Of a stretch of DNA of 64,000 nt, positions 1 through 9,998 are shown piece by piece. Made by a program: the position numbers and the translations under genes. The stretch is from Streptococcus pseudopneumoniae (GTDB taxonomy: Bacteria; Bacillota; Bacilli; Lactobacillales; Streptococcaceae). The stretch lies in NCBI RefSeq assembly GCF_001073085.1, contig NZ_JVFV01000043.1, forward strand, positions 42,883-106,882. Direction: 5' to 3'. The stretch's first letter is position 1; each line of letters starts with the position of its first letter. The notes beneath the pieces are model-generated. The model was not told where the DNA came from and did no database searches. It saw only the letters and a list, made by a program, of their open reading frames with translations.

Positions 1-1157
1 TCTTCCCAACAAGTGCAAGTTATCCTGAACTCGAAAAAGAGTTTAAAGACAACATCGTTTATACACCACAAGATTCTTCAACCTACTTGATTGGTACCAA
101 TATTGATCGTCAATCTTACAAGTACACTTCTAAGACTACAGATGAACAAAAGACATCAACTAAGAAAGCCCTCCTTAACAAAGATTTCCGTCAAGCTCTT
201 GCCTTTGGTTTTGATAGAACTGCTTATGCTTCTCAAGTAAATGGAGAAAGTGGAGCAACAAAACTTCTTCGTAACTTGTTTGTGCCACCAACATTTGTTC
301 AAGCAGATGGTAAAAACTTTGGTGAATTAGTTAAAGAAAAATTGGTAACCTATGGTGACGAGTGGAAAGATGTCAATCTGGATGACGCTCAAGACGGTCT
401 TTACAACCCTGAAAAAGCGAAAGCAGAATTTGCTAAAGCTAAGACAGCTCTTCAAGCAGAAGGTGTTCAATTCCCAATTCACTTGGATATGCCTGTTGAC
501 CAAACAAGTACTACAAAAGTACAACGTGTTCAATCATTAAAACAATCACTTGAAGCAACATTAGGAGCTGATAACGTAGTTGTTGATATCCAACAACTTC
601 AAAAAGATGAAGTTCTCAACGTTACCTACTTTGCTGAAACAGCTGCTGGAGAAGATTGGGATCTCTCAGATAACGTTGGTTGGTCACCAGACTATATCGA
701 CCCATCTACTTACCTTGATATCATCAAACCGTCTGTAGGTGAAAATACTAAGACTTATCTAGGATTTGATTCTGGTACAAACAATGCAGCTGCTAAACAA
801 GTTGGTTTAGAAGATTACGAAAAGATGGTTGTTGAAGCCGGAAACGAAAACACTGATGTTTCAAAACGTTATGATAAATATGCTGCAGCTCAAGCTTGGT
901 TGACAGATAGTGCATTGATTATTCCAACAACTTCTCAAACTGGACGTCCAATGTTGTCTAAGATGGTGCCATACACTCTTCCGTTTGCATACTCAGGTAA
1001 CAAAGGAACAAGTGAAGCCCTCTTGTACAAATACCTTGAACTTCAAGATAAACCAGTAACTGCTGATGAATATCAAAAAGCTCAAGATAAATGGAAGAAA
1101 GAAAAAGAAGAATCTAATAAAAAAGCGCAAGAAGATCTTGCAAACCATGTCAAATAA
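1..1157 (+). CDS. aliA: Oligopeptide ABC transporter substrate-binding lipoprotein (AliA/AmiA/AliB family), 3' part
   Basis: This is the C-terminal 384 residues of a peptide-binding lipoprotein. The frame is open from base 3 at the window edge, so the signal peptide and lipobox are outside. The first methionine that can be assigned in the window is an internal TTG and is not a start. The tail, ending in KKAQEDLANHVK, is typical of the streptococcal AmiA/AliA/AliB peptide receptors, which feed the AmiCDEF importer. I choose AliA because aliA lies just before pbp1A and recU in pneumococcus. AliB or AmiA cannot be excluded from this part. A strong terminator follows the stop at once. Confidence 0.8.
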   Translation, partial: FPTSASYPELEKEFKDNIVYTPQDSSTYLIGTNIDRQSYKYTSKTTDEQKTSTKKALLNKDFRQALAFGFDRTAYASQVNGESGATKLLRNLFVPPTFVQADGKNFGELVKEKLVTYGDEWKDVNLDDAQDGLYNPEKAKAEFAKAKTALQAEGVQFPIHLDMPVDQTSTTKVQRVQSLKQSLEATLGADNVVVDIQQLQKDEVLNVTYFAETAAGEDWDLSDNVGWSPDYIDPSTYLDIIKPSVGENTKTYLGFDSGTNNAAAKQVGLEDYEKMVVEAGNENTDVSKRYDKYAAAQAWLTDSALIIPTTSQTGRPMLSKMVPYTLPFAYSGNKGTSEALLYKYLELQDKPVTADEYQKAQDKWKKEKEESNKKAQEDLANHVK

Positions 1158-1165
1158 GAAAAAAG

Positions 1166-1192
1166 AGGCCGGACAAAAAGTCTGGCCTTTTG
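1166..1192 (+). terminator. Rho-independent terminator after aliA
   Basis: A nine-pair stem (AGGCCGGAC with GTCTGGCCT, one G-U) around an A5 loop is followed by T residues, nine bases after the stop codon. Confidence 0.85.
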
Positions 1193-1444
1193 ATACCCTT
1201 CCTGAGACTTTAGTTTAGCATGTTGATTATTGGTTTAAGCCCTGCATTGAAGTAGTAGATTAGACTTTCTAAGTCACGCCCCTGTTCATAGATAAACTAC
1301 ATAAAAATAAGGTATCTTTTATCTATGATATTAAACAGTTTTACCGACTATTTAACATGTGTTTGGTATAAGGTTGATTGAGATAACTTTGACAGTTTTA
1401 GTCTGTTAAGTTGTTTCTCTTCCTATTTTCAAAATTTGGCTTTA

Positions 1445-1551
1445 TATAGTTGATTGAAATAAGATGTGAACAAAGAGGTTAGGAAAGTCAAATTAATTTC
1501 TAAAAATGTTTTAGAATCCATGGCGTACTACTCTAAGTTCAATCCACTATA
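1445..1551. repeat. RUP element (107 bp, IS630-Spn1-type non-autonomous repeat)
   Basis: The element starts with TATAGTTGATTGAA and ends with TTCAATCCACTATA, an inverted repeat with one mismatch. It is exactly 107 bp long, the published length of the Repeat Unit of Pneumococcus, and has the TA ends expected of IS630/mariner-type insertion. A second copy of the end motif (TTCCACTATAAAAA) begins 11 bp further on, which suggests a remnant of another element. The rest of the 430-bp gap between aliA and pbp1A (about 1195-1444) shows no coding sequence that I can recognise. Confidence 0.75.
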
Positions 1552-1586
1552 AAAATTAAGATTCCACTATAAAAAAACTGCATACA

Positions 1587-1616
1587 AAAAACTGAGAATA
1601 AATCCTCAGTTTTTTA
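1587..1616 (-). terminator. Terminator of the recU-pbp1A operon
   Basis: AAAACTGAG and CTCAGTTTT pair around a short loop, with A and T runs on both sides. It lies just past the pbp1A stop and could work in both directions. Confidence 0.75.
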
Positions 1617-1622
1617 TATATT

Positions 1623-3785
1623 TTATTGTTGTCTTCGTGGATTTTGTTGGGGTTGGTTTTGTTGTTGAGAATTTGCAGACGAATTTGGTACTGATGCATT
1701 TGGATTGGTAGTACCATTCGTATTTTCGTTTGAAGAGCTTTCGCTTTCAGTTGTTGAAGTTGAACTTGAGCTAGAGCTCTCTGTTGTCGAACTTGCTTGA
1801 GTTGATTGTGGAATCCAGTTGCTACGTGCACCATTCTTGAAGACGTAATCACCGCTTCTATAAAGTCCTTCTGGCATTGTCCAGTCACCAGGATGATCGT
1901 CCTCTGCTAGATACTGCATCATAGAACGATAGATACTAGTGGCAACGGTAAAGCCATCACCAACGATTGGAGTAAGGCGGTTTGAATAACCAGTCCAGAC
2001 TGCCATTGAATATTTACGGGTATAACCAACAAACATTTCATCCGGAGCAACAAATTGACTTGTTTTAATGTGGTTTTCAATCTCTTCATCAGTGTAGTTT
2101 GATGTACCAGTTTTACCTGCTTGTTGAAGCCATGAAATATAAGCGTCTCGGCCTGTACCAGAGTATAATACTGTTTTCATCATTTCTGTCATCATATAGG
2201 CGGTTGTTTCTTTCATAGCACGAGTACCTTGATCAGAAAACTCTTTTGAACTACCGTCGCTAAAGACAACTTTATTGATATACATTGGTTTGTGATAGAT
2301 ACCACCGTTAGCAAATGCAGCATAGGCGGCAGCCATTTTTTCACTACTTGCACCGTACTGTTTACCTGATTCAGTCGTATTACTTGAAATTGCGTTTGCA
2401 TATACCATGGTTGGATAATCAATGCCAAGTCCGTTTAAGAATTTTTTGGCTTTATCAAGTCCAACTCTATCGAGAGTTTCAACTGCTGGTACGTTACGAG
2501 ATTGTTGGATAGCAGTTTGAAGAGTGATGTTCCCATAATAGCCACGATCCCAGTTGTAGACTGGAGTGCTAGTGCCTGGGAAGTTATATGGTACATCCTT
2601 AAGCATATAAGCAGTTGAGTCATAGATGTCGTACTCAAGCGCAGGTGCATAGTCCGTAATTGGTTTCATAGTTGAACCCCAGTCACGGTTAGTTTCCACT
2701 GCTTGGTTAGTACCAAAGGATACATTGCTAGCTTGGTGACGAGATCCGAGTTGGGCGATCACTTTACCATTTGATATATCAATGATAGTAGAGGCTGCTT
2801 GGATATCATCATCAGGATAGTTTACGTATTGATCAGTATTATAGACGTCCCAAAGGTGTTTTTGTACCTCTTGGTCGACGTTTGTATAGACTTCCATACC
2901 TGTTGTTAATAGATTATAACCTGTTTCTTGTTCTACTTGGTCAATAACCTCTTTAAGATAGTTATCCATGTACTGTGGATAGCTATTAACAGATTTTAGA
3001 CTTTGAAGTCCATCGGTGATTGGAGTATTGATGGCTGTTTCATATTGCTCAGCTGTAAGGTAACCTTGTTTTTGCATTTCTGACAAAACGAGGTTTCGTC
3101 TTTCAAGGGCGGCTTCAGGATGAGAATAAGGATCGTACTGGTTTGGAGCCTGCGGCATACCTGCTAAGAGTGCTAGCTGAGGAATGGATAAGTCTTTGAG
3201 GTCCTTACCATAATAGTTTTCTGCAGCTGTCTGCATACCATAGTTACCATTTGACATGTAGACCTTATTGACGTAATAGGTTAAGATTTCTTGCTTAGTT
3301 GCAGTTCGCTCTAGCTGGATAGCTAACCAAGCCTCTTGAACTTTACGGGATAGAGTTTGATCAGCTGTTGATGTTGAAAAGTAAGTTAATTTAATTAACT
3401 GCTGAGTCAAAGTTGATCCACCTTGAAGACCACTATTGCTTCGAAGGTTACGAAGGAATGCTCCTGCTATACGAATGCTATCAATTCCTCTATGGTTAAA
3501 GAATCGATGATCCTCGATAGAGACAATCGCATTGACAAGACCAGTAGGAATGTCACTACTTTGAGCATTGACACGACGTTCAGCACCTAAATCTGCGATG
3601 AGTTCATTTTTGCTATCATAAATTTTACTTGATGTAGTTGCAACAAGTTTACTCTCGGAAAGTTCAGGAGCTTTGTTTGCATAGTAAAGAAAGACACCAC
3701 CACCAAGCAGGAAAGCTGCGATAAATAAGCTAATCACACCAATGCCGAGGTATTTAGCGATGCGTAAGATAGTTTGTTTGTTCAT
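1623..3785 (-). CDS. pbp1A: Class A penicillin-binding protein 1A
   Basis: A bifunctional peptidoglycan glycosyltransferase/transpeptidase of 720 residues, close in length to pneumococcal PBP1A (719). A short cytoplasmic tail and one membrane anchor (about residues 13-36) are followed by the GT51 domain with EDHRFF (Glu91) and GGSTLTQQL. The transpeptidase domain has its three motifs: STMK with Ser371, SRN at 429-431 and KTG at 558-560. The C-terminal 70 residues are a Ser/Thr/Asn/Gln-rich extracellular tail. Thr372 and the TSQF stretch at 575-578, both commonly replaced in beta-lactam-resistant pneumococcal alleles, are unaltered. The gene overlaps recU by 4 bp, the conserved recU-ponA pairing of Firmicutes. 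Confidence 0.97.
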   Translation of the reverse strand: MNKQTILRIAKYLGIGVISLFIAAFLLGGGVFLYYANKAPELSESKLVATTSSKIYDSKNELIADLGAERRVNAQSSDIPTGLVNAIVSIEDHRFFNHRGIDSIRIAGAFLRNLRSNSGLQGGSTLTQQLIKLTYFSTSTADQTLSRKVQEAWLAIQLERTATKQEILTYYVNKVYMSNGNYGMQTAAENYYGKDLKDLSIPQLALLAGMPQAPNQYDPYSHPEAALERRNLVLSEMQKQGYLTAEQYETAINTPITDGLQSLKSVNSYPQYMDNYLKEVIDQVEQETGYNLLTTGMEVYTNVDQEVQKHLWDVYNTDQYVNYPDDDIQAASTIIDISNGKVIAQLGSRHQASNVSFGTNQAVETNRDWGSTMKPITDYAPALEYDIYDSTAYMLKDVPYNFPGTSTPVYNWDRGYYGNITLQTAIQQSRNVPAVETLDRVGLDKAKKFLNGLGIDYPTMVYANAISSNTTESGKQYGASSEKMAAAYAAFANGGIYHKPMYINKVVFSDGSSKEFSDQGTRAMKETTAYMMTEMMKTVLYSGTGRDAYISWLQQAGKTGTSNYTDEEIENHIKTSQFVAPDEMFVGYTRKYSMAVWTGYSNRLTPIVGDGFTVATSIYRSMMQYLAEDDHPGDWTMPEGLYRSGDYVFKNGARSNWIPQSTQASSTTESSSSSSTSTTESESSSNENTNGTTNPNASVPNSSANSQQQNQPQQNPRRQQ

Positions 3786-4378
3786 ATTGTTTTACCACCT
3801 AGTAAATGTTGTTTGACTGTAACAAGATAAGGAATTTGTGGAAAAGCAGACTGCTCAATCATATAACCGAATTCTTTGATATAGTCAAGCGGCATTGACT
3901 TTTTTCCCATATCCTGATGATAAAAACGGATGAGGTCAAGTGCCGGCAATAAATACGTTTCTTGATAAGAAGAAAAATGAAGAAGGACAAAGCAAATTCC
4001 TTTTTGTTCAAGGACTTGTTCCATATGCCGAATCTGATGAGGATGGAAGTTCTTCATCGGAATCGCATGTTTTTGCTTGGTTTCCTTGGCTTCGAAATCG
4101 ATGTAAAACCCTTCATAAACTCCAGAATAATCGGTAGTTGATGCTTGTCTAAAATAAGCTTCAACAATCTTAGCCCGACTACGCTGAGGATAGTCTACGC
4201 GGACAATCTGAACAGGAGTTGGTTTTTTGTGGATAACAGCCAAACCGTGTGTCAGATAATACTCGTTTGTAGCATTGATCATCTTTTCAAAGGTCATCCC
4301 ACGATTTGCGAAATTTTTAGTTTGTGAGGTGACTTGTTGTTTTTTTTTTGATGAAAGTTTATGAGGATAGTTGACCAT
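3782..4378 (-). CDS. recU: Holliday junction resolvase RecU
   Basis: A 198-residue endonuclease that cleaves Holliday junctions during recombination and chromosome segregation. The N-terminal [14 protein letters not shown] segment and the catalytic core [20 protein letters not shown], with the Asp/Glu/Lys metal-binding residues, are diagnostic. It is the upstream gene of the operon with pbp1A and overlaps it by 4 bp. The next gene upstream is divergent, so the shared promoter region is only about 65 bp. Confidence 0.96.
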   Translation of the reverse strand: MVNYPHKLSSKKKQQVTSQTKNFANRGMTFEKMINATNEYYLTHGLAVIHKKPTPVQIVRVDYPQRSRAKIVEAYFRQASTTDYSGVYEGFYIDFEAKETKQKHAIPMKNFHPHQIRHMEQVLEQKGICFVLLHFSSYQETYLLPALDLIRFYHQDMGKKSMPLDYIKEFGYMIEQSAFPQIPYLVTVKQHLLGGKTI

Positions 4379-4445
4379 AATTCTCCTTATTGGTACAATA
4401 ACATCACTCTATTATACCATAAAGGTGCACAGAAAGGGAGAAAAA

Positions 4446-4973
4446 ATGCATACAGCCTTGATTTTAGGCTATTCTAGCTTTGATTTAGGATTGTTTAATG
4501 ACAAAGATATTCGTTTAAAAATTATTAAAAAAGCCATTCGTAGAGATTTGGAAAAAATGGCTGACGAAGGGTTGAAATGGTTGGTGTTTACGGGAACACT
4601 GGGATTTGAACACTGGGTTTTAGAGGTGGCCAGAGATATGAAAGATGACTTTGGTTTCCAACTTGCGACTATCTTTGATTTTGAGACTCATGGGGAAAAC
4701 TGGAATGAGGGGAATCGGGTTAAACTTAGTGAATTTAAACAAGTTGATTTTGTTAAATACGCCTATCCCAACTATGAACACAAGGGGCAATTACGAGATT
4801 ATCAACTTTTCTTACTTGAAAATACAGATGGAGCCTATCTTTTTTATGATGAAGAAAATGAAACAAAACTGAAGTATTTTTACGAACTGATGAAAAAGAA
4901 AGACAACTATATTACAAAAAGATTAACATTTGAGGAATTAAACGAAGTAGCTGAAAATTTTTCCGAAAATTGA
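4446..4973 (+). CDS. ypsA: YpsA-like SLOG-family protein (DUF1273)
   Basis: A 175-residue protein of the DUF1273/YpsA family, a Rossmann-like SLOG fold thought to bind a nucleotide ligand. I place the start at [15 protein letters not shown], preceded by AGAAAGGGAG; the longer open frame starting at 4371 has no ribosome binding site. The glycine-rich [15 protein letters not shown] stretch fits the ligand loop. YpsA sits beside gpsB in many Firmicutes, as here, and in Bacillus it has been linked to cell division. The exact biochemical role is unknown. Confidence 0.85.
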   Translation: MHTALILGYSSFDLGLFNDKDIRLKIIKKAIRRDLEKMADEGLKWLVFTGTLGFEHWVLEVARDMKDDFGFQLATIFDFETHGENWNEGNRVKLSEFKQVDFVKYAYPNYEHKGQLRDYQLFLLENTDGAYLFYDEENETKLKYFYELMKKKDNYITKRLTFEELNEVAENFSEN

Positions 4974-5042
4974 GCCTTTGACCTTGCTTTTTGTTTGCCT
5001 TTTTTTATATAATAATACTAGCAACTGAGAATGGAGAGAGAC

Positions 5043-5372
5043 ATGGCAAGTATTATTTTTACAGCAAAAGATATTTTTGAGCAGGATTTTGGAAGAGAAG
5101 TACGTGGATATAGTAAAGCAGAGGTTGATGAATTCTTGGATGACGTCATCAAGGATTATGAAACTTATGCAGCATTAGTAAAGTCACTCCGTTTAGAAAT
5201 TGCAGAGTTGAAAGAGGAATTGGCGAAAAAACCTCAAGTGACTCCAGTAGCTTCTGAACCAGCAGAGCTTGGAAGTACAACTTCTATGACAAACTTTGAT
5301 ATTTTGAAACGTTTGAATCGTCTTGAAAAAGAAGTATTTGGCAAACAAATCATGGATAATTCTGATTTCTAA
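5043..5372 (+). CDS. gpsB: Cell division regulator GpsB
   Basis: A 109-residue DivIVA-family protein. The N-terminal lipid/partner-binding domain has [30 protein letters not shown], followed by a coiled coil (about residues 35-65), a short linker and a small C-terminal helix ([17 protein letters not shown]) that forms hexamers. In streptococci GpsB links division to peripheral wall synthesis through PBPs and StkP. The start at [10 protein letters not shown] follows GGAGAG; the four codons upstream in the frame are untranslated leader. It lies between ypsA and rnpB, as in pneumococcus. Confidence 0.96.
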   Translation: MASIIFTAKDIFEQDFGREVRGYSKAEVDEFLDDVIKDYETYAALVKSLRLEIAELKEELAKKPQVTPVASEPAELGSTTSMTNFDILKRLNRLEKEVFGKQIMDNSDF

Positions 5373-5384
5373 GAATACTTCTGT

Positions 5385-5781
5385 TGTGCAATTTTTGGAT
5401 AATCGCGTGAAGAGAGTTTCTTTTCATGAGGAAAGTCCATGCTAGCACAGGCTGTGATGCCTGTAGTGTTTGTGCTAGGCGAAACCATAAGCCTAGGGAC
5501 GAGAAATCGTTACGGCAGTTGAAATGGCTAAGTCTTAGGATATGTCAGAGTAGACTTGAAAGTGCCACAGTGACGGAGTCTCTCTGGAAACAGAGAGAGT
5601 GGAACGCGGTAAACCCCTCAAGCTAGCAACCCAAATTTTGGTCGGGGCATGGAGTGCGCGGAAACGAACGTAGTACTCTGACTGCTAGCAGCTAGAGCTG
5701 CTAGTGGTAGACAGATGATTATCGAAGGAAGTGGTCCTAGTCACTTCTGGAACAAAACATGGCTTATAGAAAATTGCATAT
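5385..5781 (+). ncRNA. rnpB: RNase P RNA, bacterial type B
   Basis: The catalytic RNA of RNase P, which matures tRNA 5' ends. The ends pair (TGCAATTT near 5387 with AAATTGCATA near 5771) as helix P1. Conserved cores are visible: GAGGAAAGTCCATGC, AGGCGAAACC, CGGTAAACCCC and the 3' ACAGATGATTATCGAAGGAA stretch. The ORF inside this region is an artefact. It follows gpsB as in other streptococci. Confidence 0.95.
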
Positions 5782-5782
5782 A

Positions 5783-5818
5783 GGTTGGGGCTGAGATATA
5801 TTCTCAACCTCATTTTTT
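5783..5818 (+). terminator. Terminator after rnpB
   Basis: TTGGGGCTGAGA and TCTCAACCTCA pair, with some G-U pairs, around a short loop, followed by a run of T directly after the RNase P RNA. Confidence 0.8.
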
Positions 5819-5852
5819 AAAGTGAATAAAGAAAGGTCTATAAAAGACTGAA

Positions 5853-7010
5853 ATGAAAACAACATTTAATTTAATTGCGACTGCGGCGGCGGGTTTGGAA
5901 GCTGTAGTTGGACGTGAAGTAAGAGATTTGGGTTATGATTGTCAAGTTGAAAATGGGCGTGTTCGTTTTCAAGGTGATGTTAAAGCGATTATCCAAACTA
6001 ACCTGTGGCTAAGAGCTGCAGATAGAATCAAAATTGTTGTGGGAACTTTTCCTGCAAAAACATTTGAAGAGCTCTTCCAAGGTGTTTTTGCTCTAGATTG
6101 GGAGAACTATCTCCCACTTGGAGCCCGTTTTCCAATTGCCAAGGCTAAGTGTGTCAAGTCAAAATTACACAATGAGCCAAGTGTGCAGGCAATTTCTAAG
6201 AAGGCAGTTGTTAAGAAACTACAAAAACACTATGCACGACCAGAAGGTGTTCCTCTGATGGAGAATGGCCATGAGTTCAAGATTGAAGTTTCCATTTTGA
6301 AAGATGTAGCGACTGTTATGATTGATACAAGTGGGTCAAGTCTCTTTAAACGTGGTTACCGTACTGAAAAAGGTGGAGCTCCGATCAAAGAAAATATGGC
6401 AGCTGCGATTTTGCAACTGTCAAACTGGTATCCAGATAAGCCTTTGATTGATCCAACCTGTGGTTCTGGAACTTTTTGTATTGAGGCGGCTATGATTGCG
6501 CGCAAGATGGCGCCTGGTTTACGTCGTTCTTTTGCCTTTGAAGAATGGAACTGGGTTAGTGACCGCTTGATTCAAGAAATCAGAACTGAGGCTAGTAAGC
6601 AGATAGATCGAGAGATTAAACTGGATATTATGGGCTGTGATATTGATGGTCGTATGGTAGAAATTGCCAAGGCTAATGCGCAGGCAGCAGGAGTATCTGG
6701 AGATATTCTCTTTAAACAGATGCGCGTACAGGATTTGCGTACGGATAAGATTAATGGAGTCATTATCTCTAACCCACCTTATGGGGAACGTTTGTCAGAT
6801 GATGCAGGAGTAACTAAACTTTATGCTGAAATGGGTGAGGTTTTTGAACCTCTCAAAACTTGGAGTAAGTTTATCCTGACAAGTGATGAAGCCTTTGAAA
6901 GCAAATATGGTAGTCAGGCGGACAAAAAACGAAAACTCTACAACGGTACTTTGAAAGTTAATCTATATCAATATTTTGGTCAACGTGTCAAAAGAAATTT
7001 GACAGATTAG
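5853..7010 (+). CDS. THUMP-domain class I rRNA methyltransferase (RlmL/YpsC-like)
   Basis: A 385-residue SAM-dependent RNA methyltransferase. An N-terminal THUMP RNA-binding domain (about residues 45-160) precedes a Rossmann methyltransferase with a SAM-binding motif near DPTCGSGTFCIEAAMIA, then DIDGRMVEIAKANA and the catalytic NPPYGER, the N2-guanine/N6-adenine signature. The family includes RlmL, which makes m2G2445 in 23S rRNA. It is often annotated wrongly as a DNA methylase. It ends 12 bp before mapZ and is probably cotranscribed with it. Confidence 0.9.
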   Translation: MKTTFNLIATAAAGLEAVVGREVRDLGYDCQVENGRVRFQGDVKAIIQTNLWLRAADRIKIVVGTFPAKTFEELFQGVFALDWENYLPLGARFPIAKAKCVKSKLHNEPSVQAISKKAVVKKLQKHYARPEGVPLMENGHEFKIEVSILKDVATVMIDTSGSSLFKRGYRTEKGGAPIKENMAAAILQLSNWYPDKPLIDPTCGSGTFCIEAAMIARKMAPGLRRSFAFEEWNWVSDRLIQEIRTEASKQIDREIKLDIMGCDIDGRMVEIAKANAQAAGVSGDILFKQMRVQDLRTDKINGVIISNPPYGERLSDDAGVTKLYAEMGEVFEPLKTWSKFILTSDEAFESKYGSQADKKRKLYNGTLKVNLYQYFGQRVKRNLTD

Positions 7011-7022
7011 AAAGGAGTTGCC

Positions 7023-8486
7023 ATGGATCAGAAGGATAAAAAAGAAGAAATGTTAGAACCGGAGAAAACCTCCCAAGAACCTCAGTTTGATTTTGAGGAA
7101 GCTAAGGATCTGACAGTTGGACAAGTTATTCGAAAAAATGAAGAAATTGAAGCGGGAGTAACTCCTGATGACACGATTTTGGACAAATACATCAAACAAC
7201 ACCGTGAAGAAATCGAAGCTGACAAATTTACAAACATTCAGGCAAAGAAAGAGGAACTTCAAAGTCTCGATGATTTGATCCAAGAAGCTAAAGAAACGAT
7301 TGAAGAAGATGTGGAACCGGTAGAAGAAGTCTCTGAATCAGAAAAGTTTGCTGAAGAAGAGGGAGTAGCAACTGAAGAAGTTCTACTTTCGCCACTAGAA
7401 GAAACTTTAGTTATGGATAAAAATCTTGTAGAGGAAGTATTTGAACCAGAACAGGTAGAAAATGAGGAAACTTTACAAGAAGAAACCCCATTTCTAGCTC
7501 GCTCTCTTCAAGAAGAGGATGAGCCACGACGCAAAAAACTGTGGGTAATCTTGTCAGCTCTTTTAGCGATTGTTGTCTTGATTATTGGGGGTAGCTACTA
7601 CGTTTATCGTCAAATTACTCGTTCTTCTCAAGAAATTCAGTCTCAGTCATCTGATGCAGGTTTGGTAAGTAATCAAGCAATACTCGATCAATTTAACAGT
7701 CTCTATGACACTTTTTATACTGATGAGAATAAAACTGCCCTAAAAAATAGTCAGTTTAGTCAATTGAGTCAGCTCAAAGAGCTATTAGATAAACTTGAGG
7801 GTGCTAAAGAACATACTCTTGCCAAATCAAAATATGATAGCCTTGAAACACAAATCAAGGCAGTACAAGATGTCAATGCTCAATTTGAAACACCAGCGAT
7901 TACAGATGGTGTTCTAGATACAAATGCTAAAGTAAAGGCAGATGCTAAATTTACCGAAGTTAAGACTGGGAATACTGAAATTGATAAACTGCTAGATAAG
8001 GCTATTAGTCTCGGTAAGAGTCAACTTTCAAGTTCTACAAGCTCTAGCAGTAGTCAATCAAGTTCATCAAGTCAAACAGAGTCAAACTCAGCAACTGAAA
8101 GCAATGCTAGTAGCTCTGCTAATGCATCAACTTCAGCGGGTGAAACAGCCTCAGCAAATAATATCCTTAATAGTGGACTAGCAAGCAATGGTGTGAACCT
8201 ACAAAGAAGTGTCAGTCGAGTACCGTACAATCAAGCTGCTGTTAGTGATAGTAGTAATCCTGCTTGGACTTTTGCAGATGGTGTCCTTGAACGCATTCTT
8301 GAGACTTCGCGTGCGCGTGGCTACATTACAGGCAACCAATATATTTTGGAACCTGTGAATATTGTAAATGGTAATGGCTACTATAATCTTTATAAACCAG
8401 ATGGTACCTATCTCTTTACCCTTAATTGTAAGACAGGTTACTTTGTAGGGAATGGTTCTGGACATGCGGATGATTTAGACTACTAG
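7023..8486 (+). CDS. mapZ: Mid-cell division site protein MapZ (LocZ)
   Basis: A 487-residue single-pass membrane protein that marks the division site and positions FtsZ in streptococci. The acidic cytoplasmic N-terminus has [25 protein letters not shown], which follows the FtsZ-binding pattern, and is phosphorylated by StkP in pneumococcus. One transmembrane helix lies at about 175-195 ([18 protein letters not shown]). The extracellular part has two peptidoglycan-binding domains separated by a Ser/Thr/Asn-rich linker (about 330-375), and ends [15 protein letters not shown] as in pneumococcal MapZ. The start follows AAAGGAG. It is slightly longer than the 464-residue pneumococcal form, mainly in the acidic region and the linker. 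Confidence 0.95.
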   Translation: MDQKDKKEEMLEPEKTSQEPQFDFEEAKDLTVGQVIRKNEEIEAGVTPDDTILDKYIKQHREEIEADKFTNIQAKKEELQSLDDLIQEAKETIEEDVEPVEEVSESEKFAEEEGVATEEVLLSPLEETLVMDKNLVEEVFEPEQVENEETLQEETPFLARSLQEEDEPRRKKLWVILSALLAIVVLIIGGSYYVYRQITRSSQEIQSQSSDAGLVSNQAILDQFNSLYDTFYTDENKTALKNSQFSQLSQLKELLDKLEGAKEHTLAKSKYDSLETQIKAVQDVNAQFETPAITDGVLDTNAKVKADAKFTEVKTGNTEIDKLLDKAISLGKSQLSSSTSSSSSQSSSSSQTESNSATESNASSSANASTSAGETASANNILNSGLASNGVNLQRSVSRVPYNQAAVSDSSNPAWTFADGVLERILETSRARGYITGNQYILEPVNIVNGNGYYNLYKPDGTYLFTLNCKTGYFVGNGSGHADDLDY

Positions 8487-8562
8487 TCAAATTGTTACAA
8501 AATTCTTTCTTTTCACAGATAAACATGATAAAATAAAACATATTAAACAAGAGGAGTGTCAC

Positions 8563-9987
8563 ATGACAAAAGCTAACTTTGGTGTTGTTGGTATGGCCGT
8601 AATGGGTCGTAACCTTGCCCTTAATATTGAATCCCGTGGTTATACAGTTGCTATTTATAACCGTAGTAAAGAAAAAACTGAAGATGTGATTGCTTGCCAC
8701 CCTGATAAAAACTTCGTGCCAAGCTATGATATCGAAAGCTTCGTAAATTCAATTGAAAAACCACGTCGTATCATGCTTATGGTTCAAGCAGGACCTGGTA
8801 CAGATGCGACGATTCAAGCCCTTCTTCCACACTTGGATAAAGGTGATATTTTGATCGACGGAGGAAACACTTTCTATAAAGATACCATCCGTCGTAATGA
8901 AGAATTGGCGAACTCAGGTATCAACTTTATCGGTACTGGTGTATCTGGTGGTGAAAAAGGTGCCCTTGAAGGTCCTTCTATCATGCCTGGTGGACAAAAA
9001 GAAGCTTACGACTTGGTGGCTGATGTTCTTGAAGAAATCTCAGCTAAAGCACCAGAAGATGGAAAACCATGTGTGACCTACATCGGTCCTGATGGAGCTG
9101 GTCACTATGTGAAAATGGTCCACAATGGTATCGAGTACGGTGATATGCAATTGATCGCAGAAAGCTACGATCTTATGCAACACTTGCTTGGTCTTTCTGC
9201 AGAAGATATGGCTGAAATCTTTACTGAGTGGAACAAGGGTGAATTGGACAGCTACTTGATTGAAATTACAGCTGATATCCTTGGACGCAAAGACGATGAA
9301 GGTCAAGATGGACCAATCGTAGACTACATTCTTGATGCTGCAGGTAACAAAGGAACTGGTAAATGGACTAGCCAATCAGCGCTTGACCTTGGTGTGCCAT
9401 TGTCACTCATTACTGAGTCAGTATTTGCGCGTTACATCTCTACTTACAAAGAAGAGCGTGTACATGCTAGCAAGGTGCTTCCAAAACCAGCTGCTTTCAA
9501 ATTTGAAGGAGATAAGGCTGAGTTGATTGAAAAAATCCGCCAAGCCCTTTACTTCTCAAAAATCATCTCATACGCACAAGGTTTTGCTCAATTGCGTGTA
9601 GCTTCTAAAGAAAACAACTGGAACTTGCCATTTGCGGACATCGCATCTATCTGGCGTGATGGATGTATCATCCGTTCACGTTTCTTGCAAAAGATCACAG
9701 ATGCTTACAACCGTGATGCAGATCTTGCTAACCTTCTTTTGGATGAGTACTTCTTGGATGTCACTGCTAAGTACCAACAATCTGTTCGTGATATTGTAGC
9801 TCTTGCTGTTCAAGCTGGAGTACCAGTACCAACATTCTCAGCAGCTATTACTTACTTTGATAGCTACCGTTCAGCTGATCTTCCAGCTAATTTGATCCAA
9901 GCACAACGTGACTACTTTGGTGCCCACACTTACCAACGTAAAGACAAAGAAGGAACCTTCCACTACTCTTGGTATGACGAAAAATAA
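8563..9987 (+). CDS. gnd: 6-phosphogluconate dehydrogenase (decarboxylating)
   Basis: A 474-residue NADP-dependent enzyme of the oxidative pentose phosphate pathway, converting 6-phosphogluconate to ribulose 5-phosphate. The Rossmann motif [15 protein letters not shown], the GPSIMPGG loop and the substrate-binding [13 protein letters not shown] are all present. The length is normal. The start follows GAGGAG. ritR begins 11 bp downstream and is likely in the same transcript, as in pneumococcus. Confidence 0.98.
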   Translation: MTKANFGVVGMAVMGRNLALNIESRGYTVAIYNRSKEKTEDVIACHPDKNFVPSYDIESFVNSIEKPRRIMLMVQAGPGTDATIQALLPHLDKGDILIDGGNTFYKDTIRRNEELANSGINFIGTGVSGGEKGALEGPSIMPGGQKEAYDLVADVLEEISAKAPEDGKPCVTYIGPDGAGHYVKMVHNGIEYGDMQLIAESYDLMQHLLGLSAEDMAEIFTEWNKGELDSYLIEITADILGRKDDEGQDGPIVDYILDAAGNKGTGKWTSQSALDLGVPLSLITESVFARYISTYKEERVHASKVLPKPAAFKFEGDKAELIEKIRQALYFSKIISYAQGFAQLRVASKENNWNLPFADIASIWRDGCIIRSRFLQKITDAYNRDADLANLLLDEYFLDVTAKYQQSVRDIVALAVQAGVPVPTFSAAITYFDSYRSADLPANLIQAQRDYFGAHTYQRKDKEGTFHYSWYDEK

Positions 9988-9998
9988 GTAGGTCAGCC

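Noticed and set aside
1556..1888. 110-codon ORF over the end of pbp1A
   Set aside because: It is a shadow of the low-complexity Ser/Gln-rich tail of PBP1A in another frame.
5426..5626. A 66-codon ORF inside the RNase P RNA
   Set aside because: It lies wholly in the conserved rnpB core and has no ribosome binding site.
5853..7010. N6-adenine DNA methylase annotation for the THUMP protein
   Set aside because: NPPY is shared with DNA methylases, but the THUMP domain and the absence of a restriction partner point to rRNA modification.
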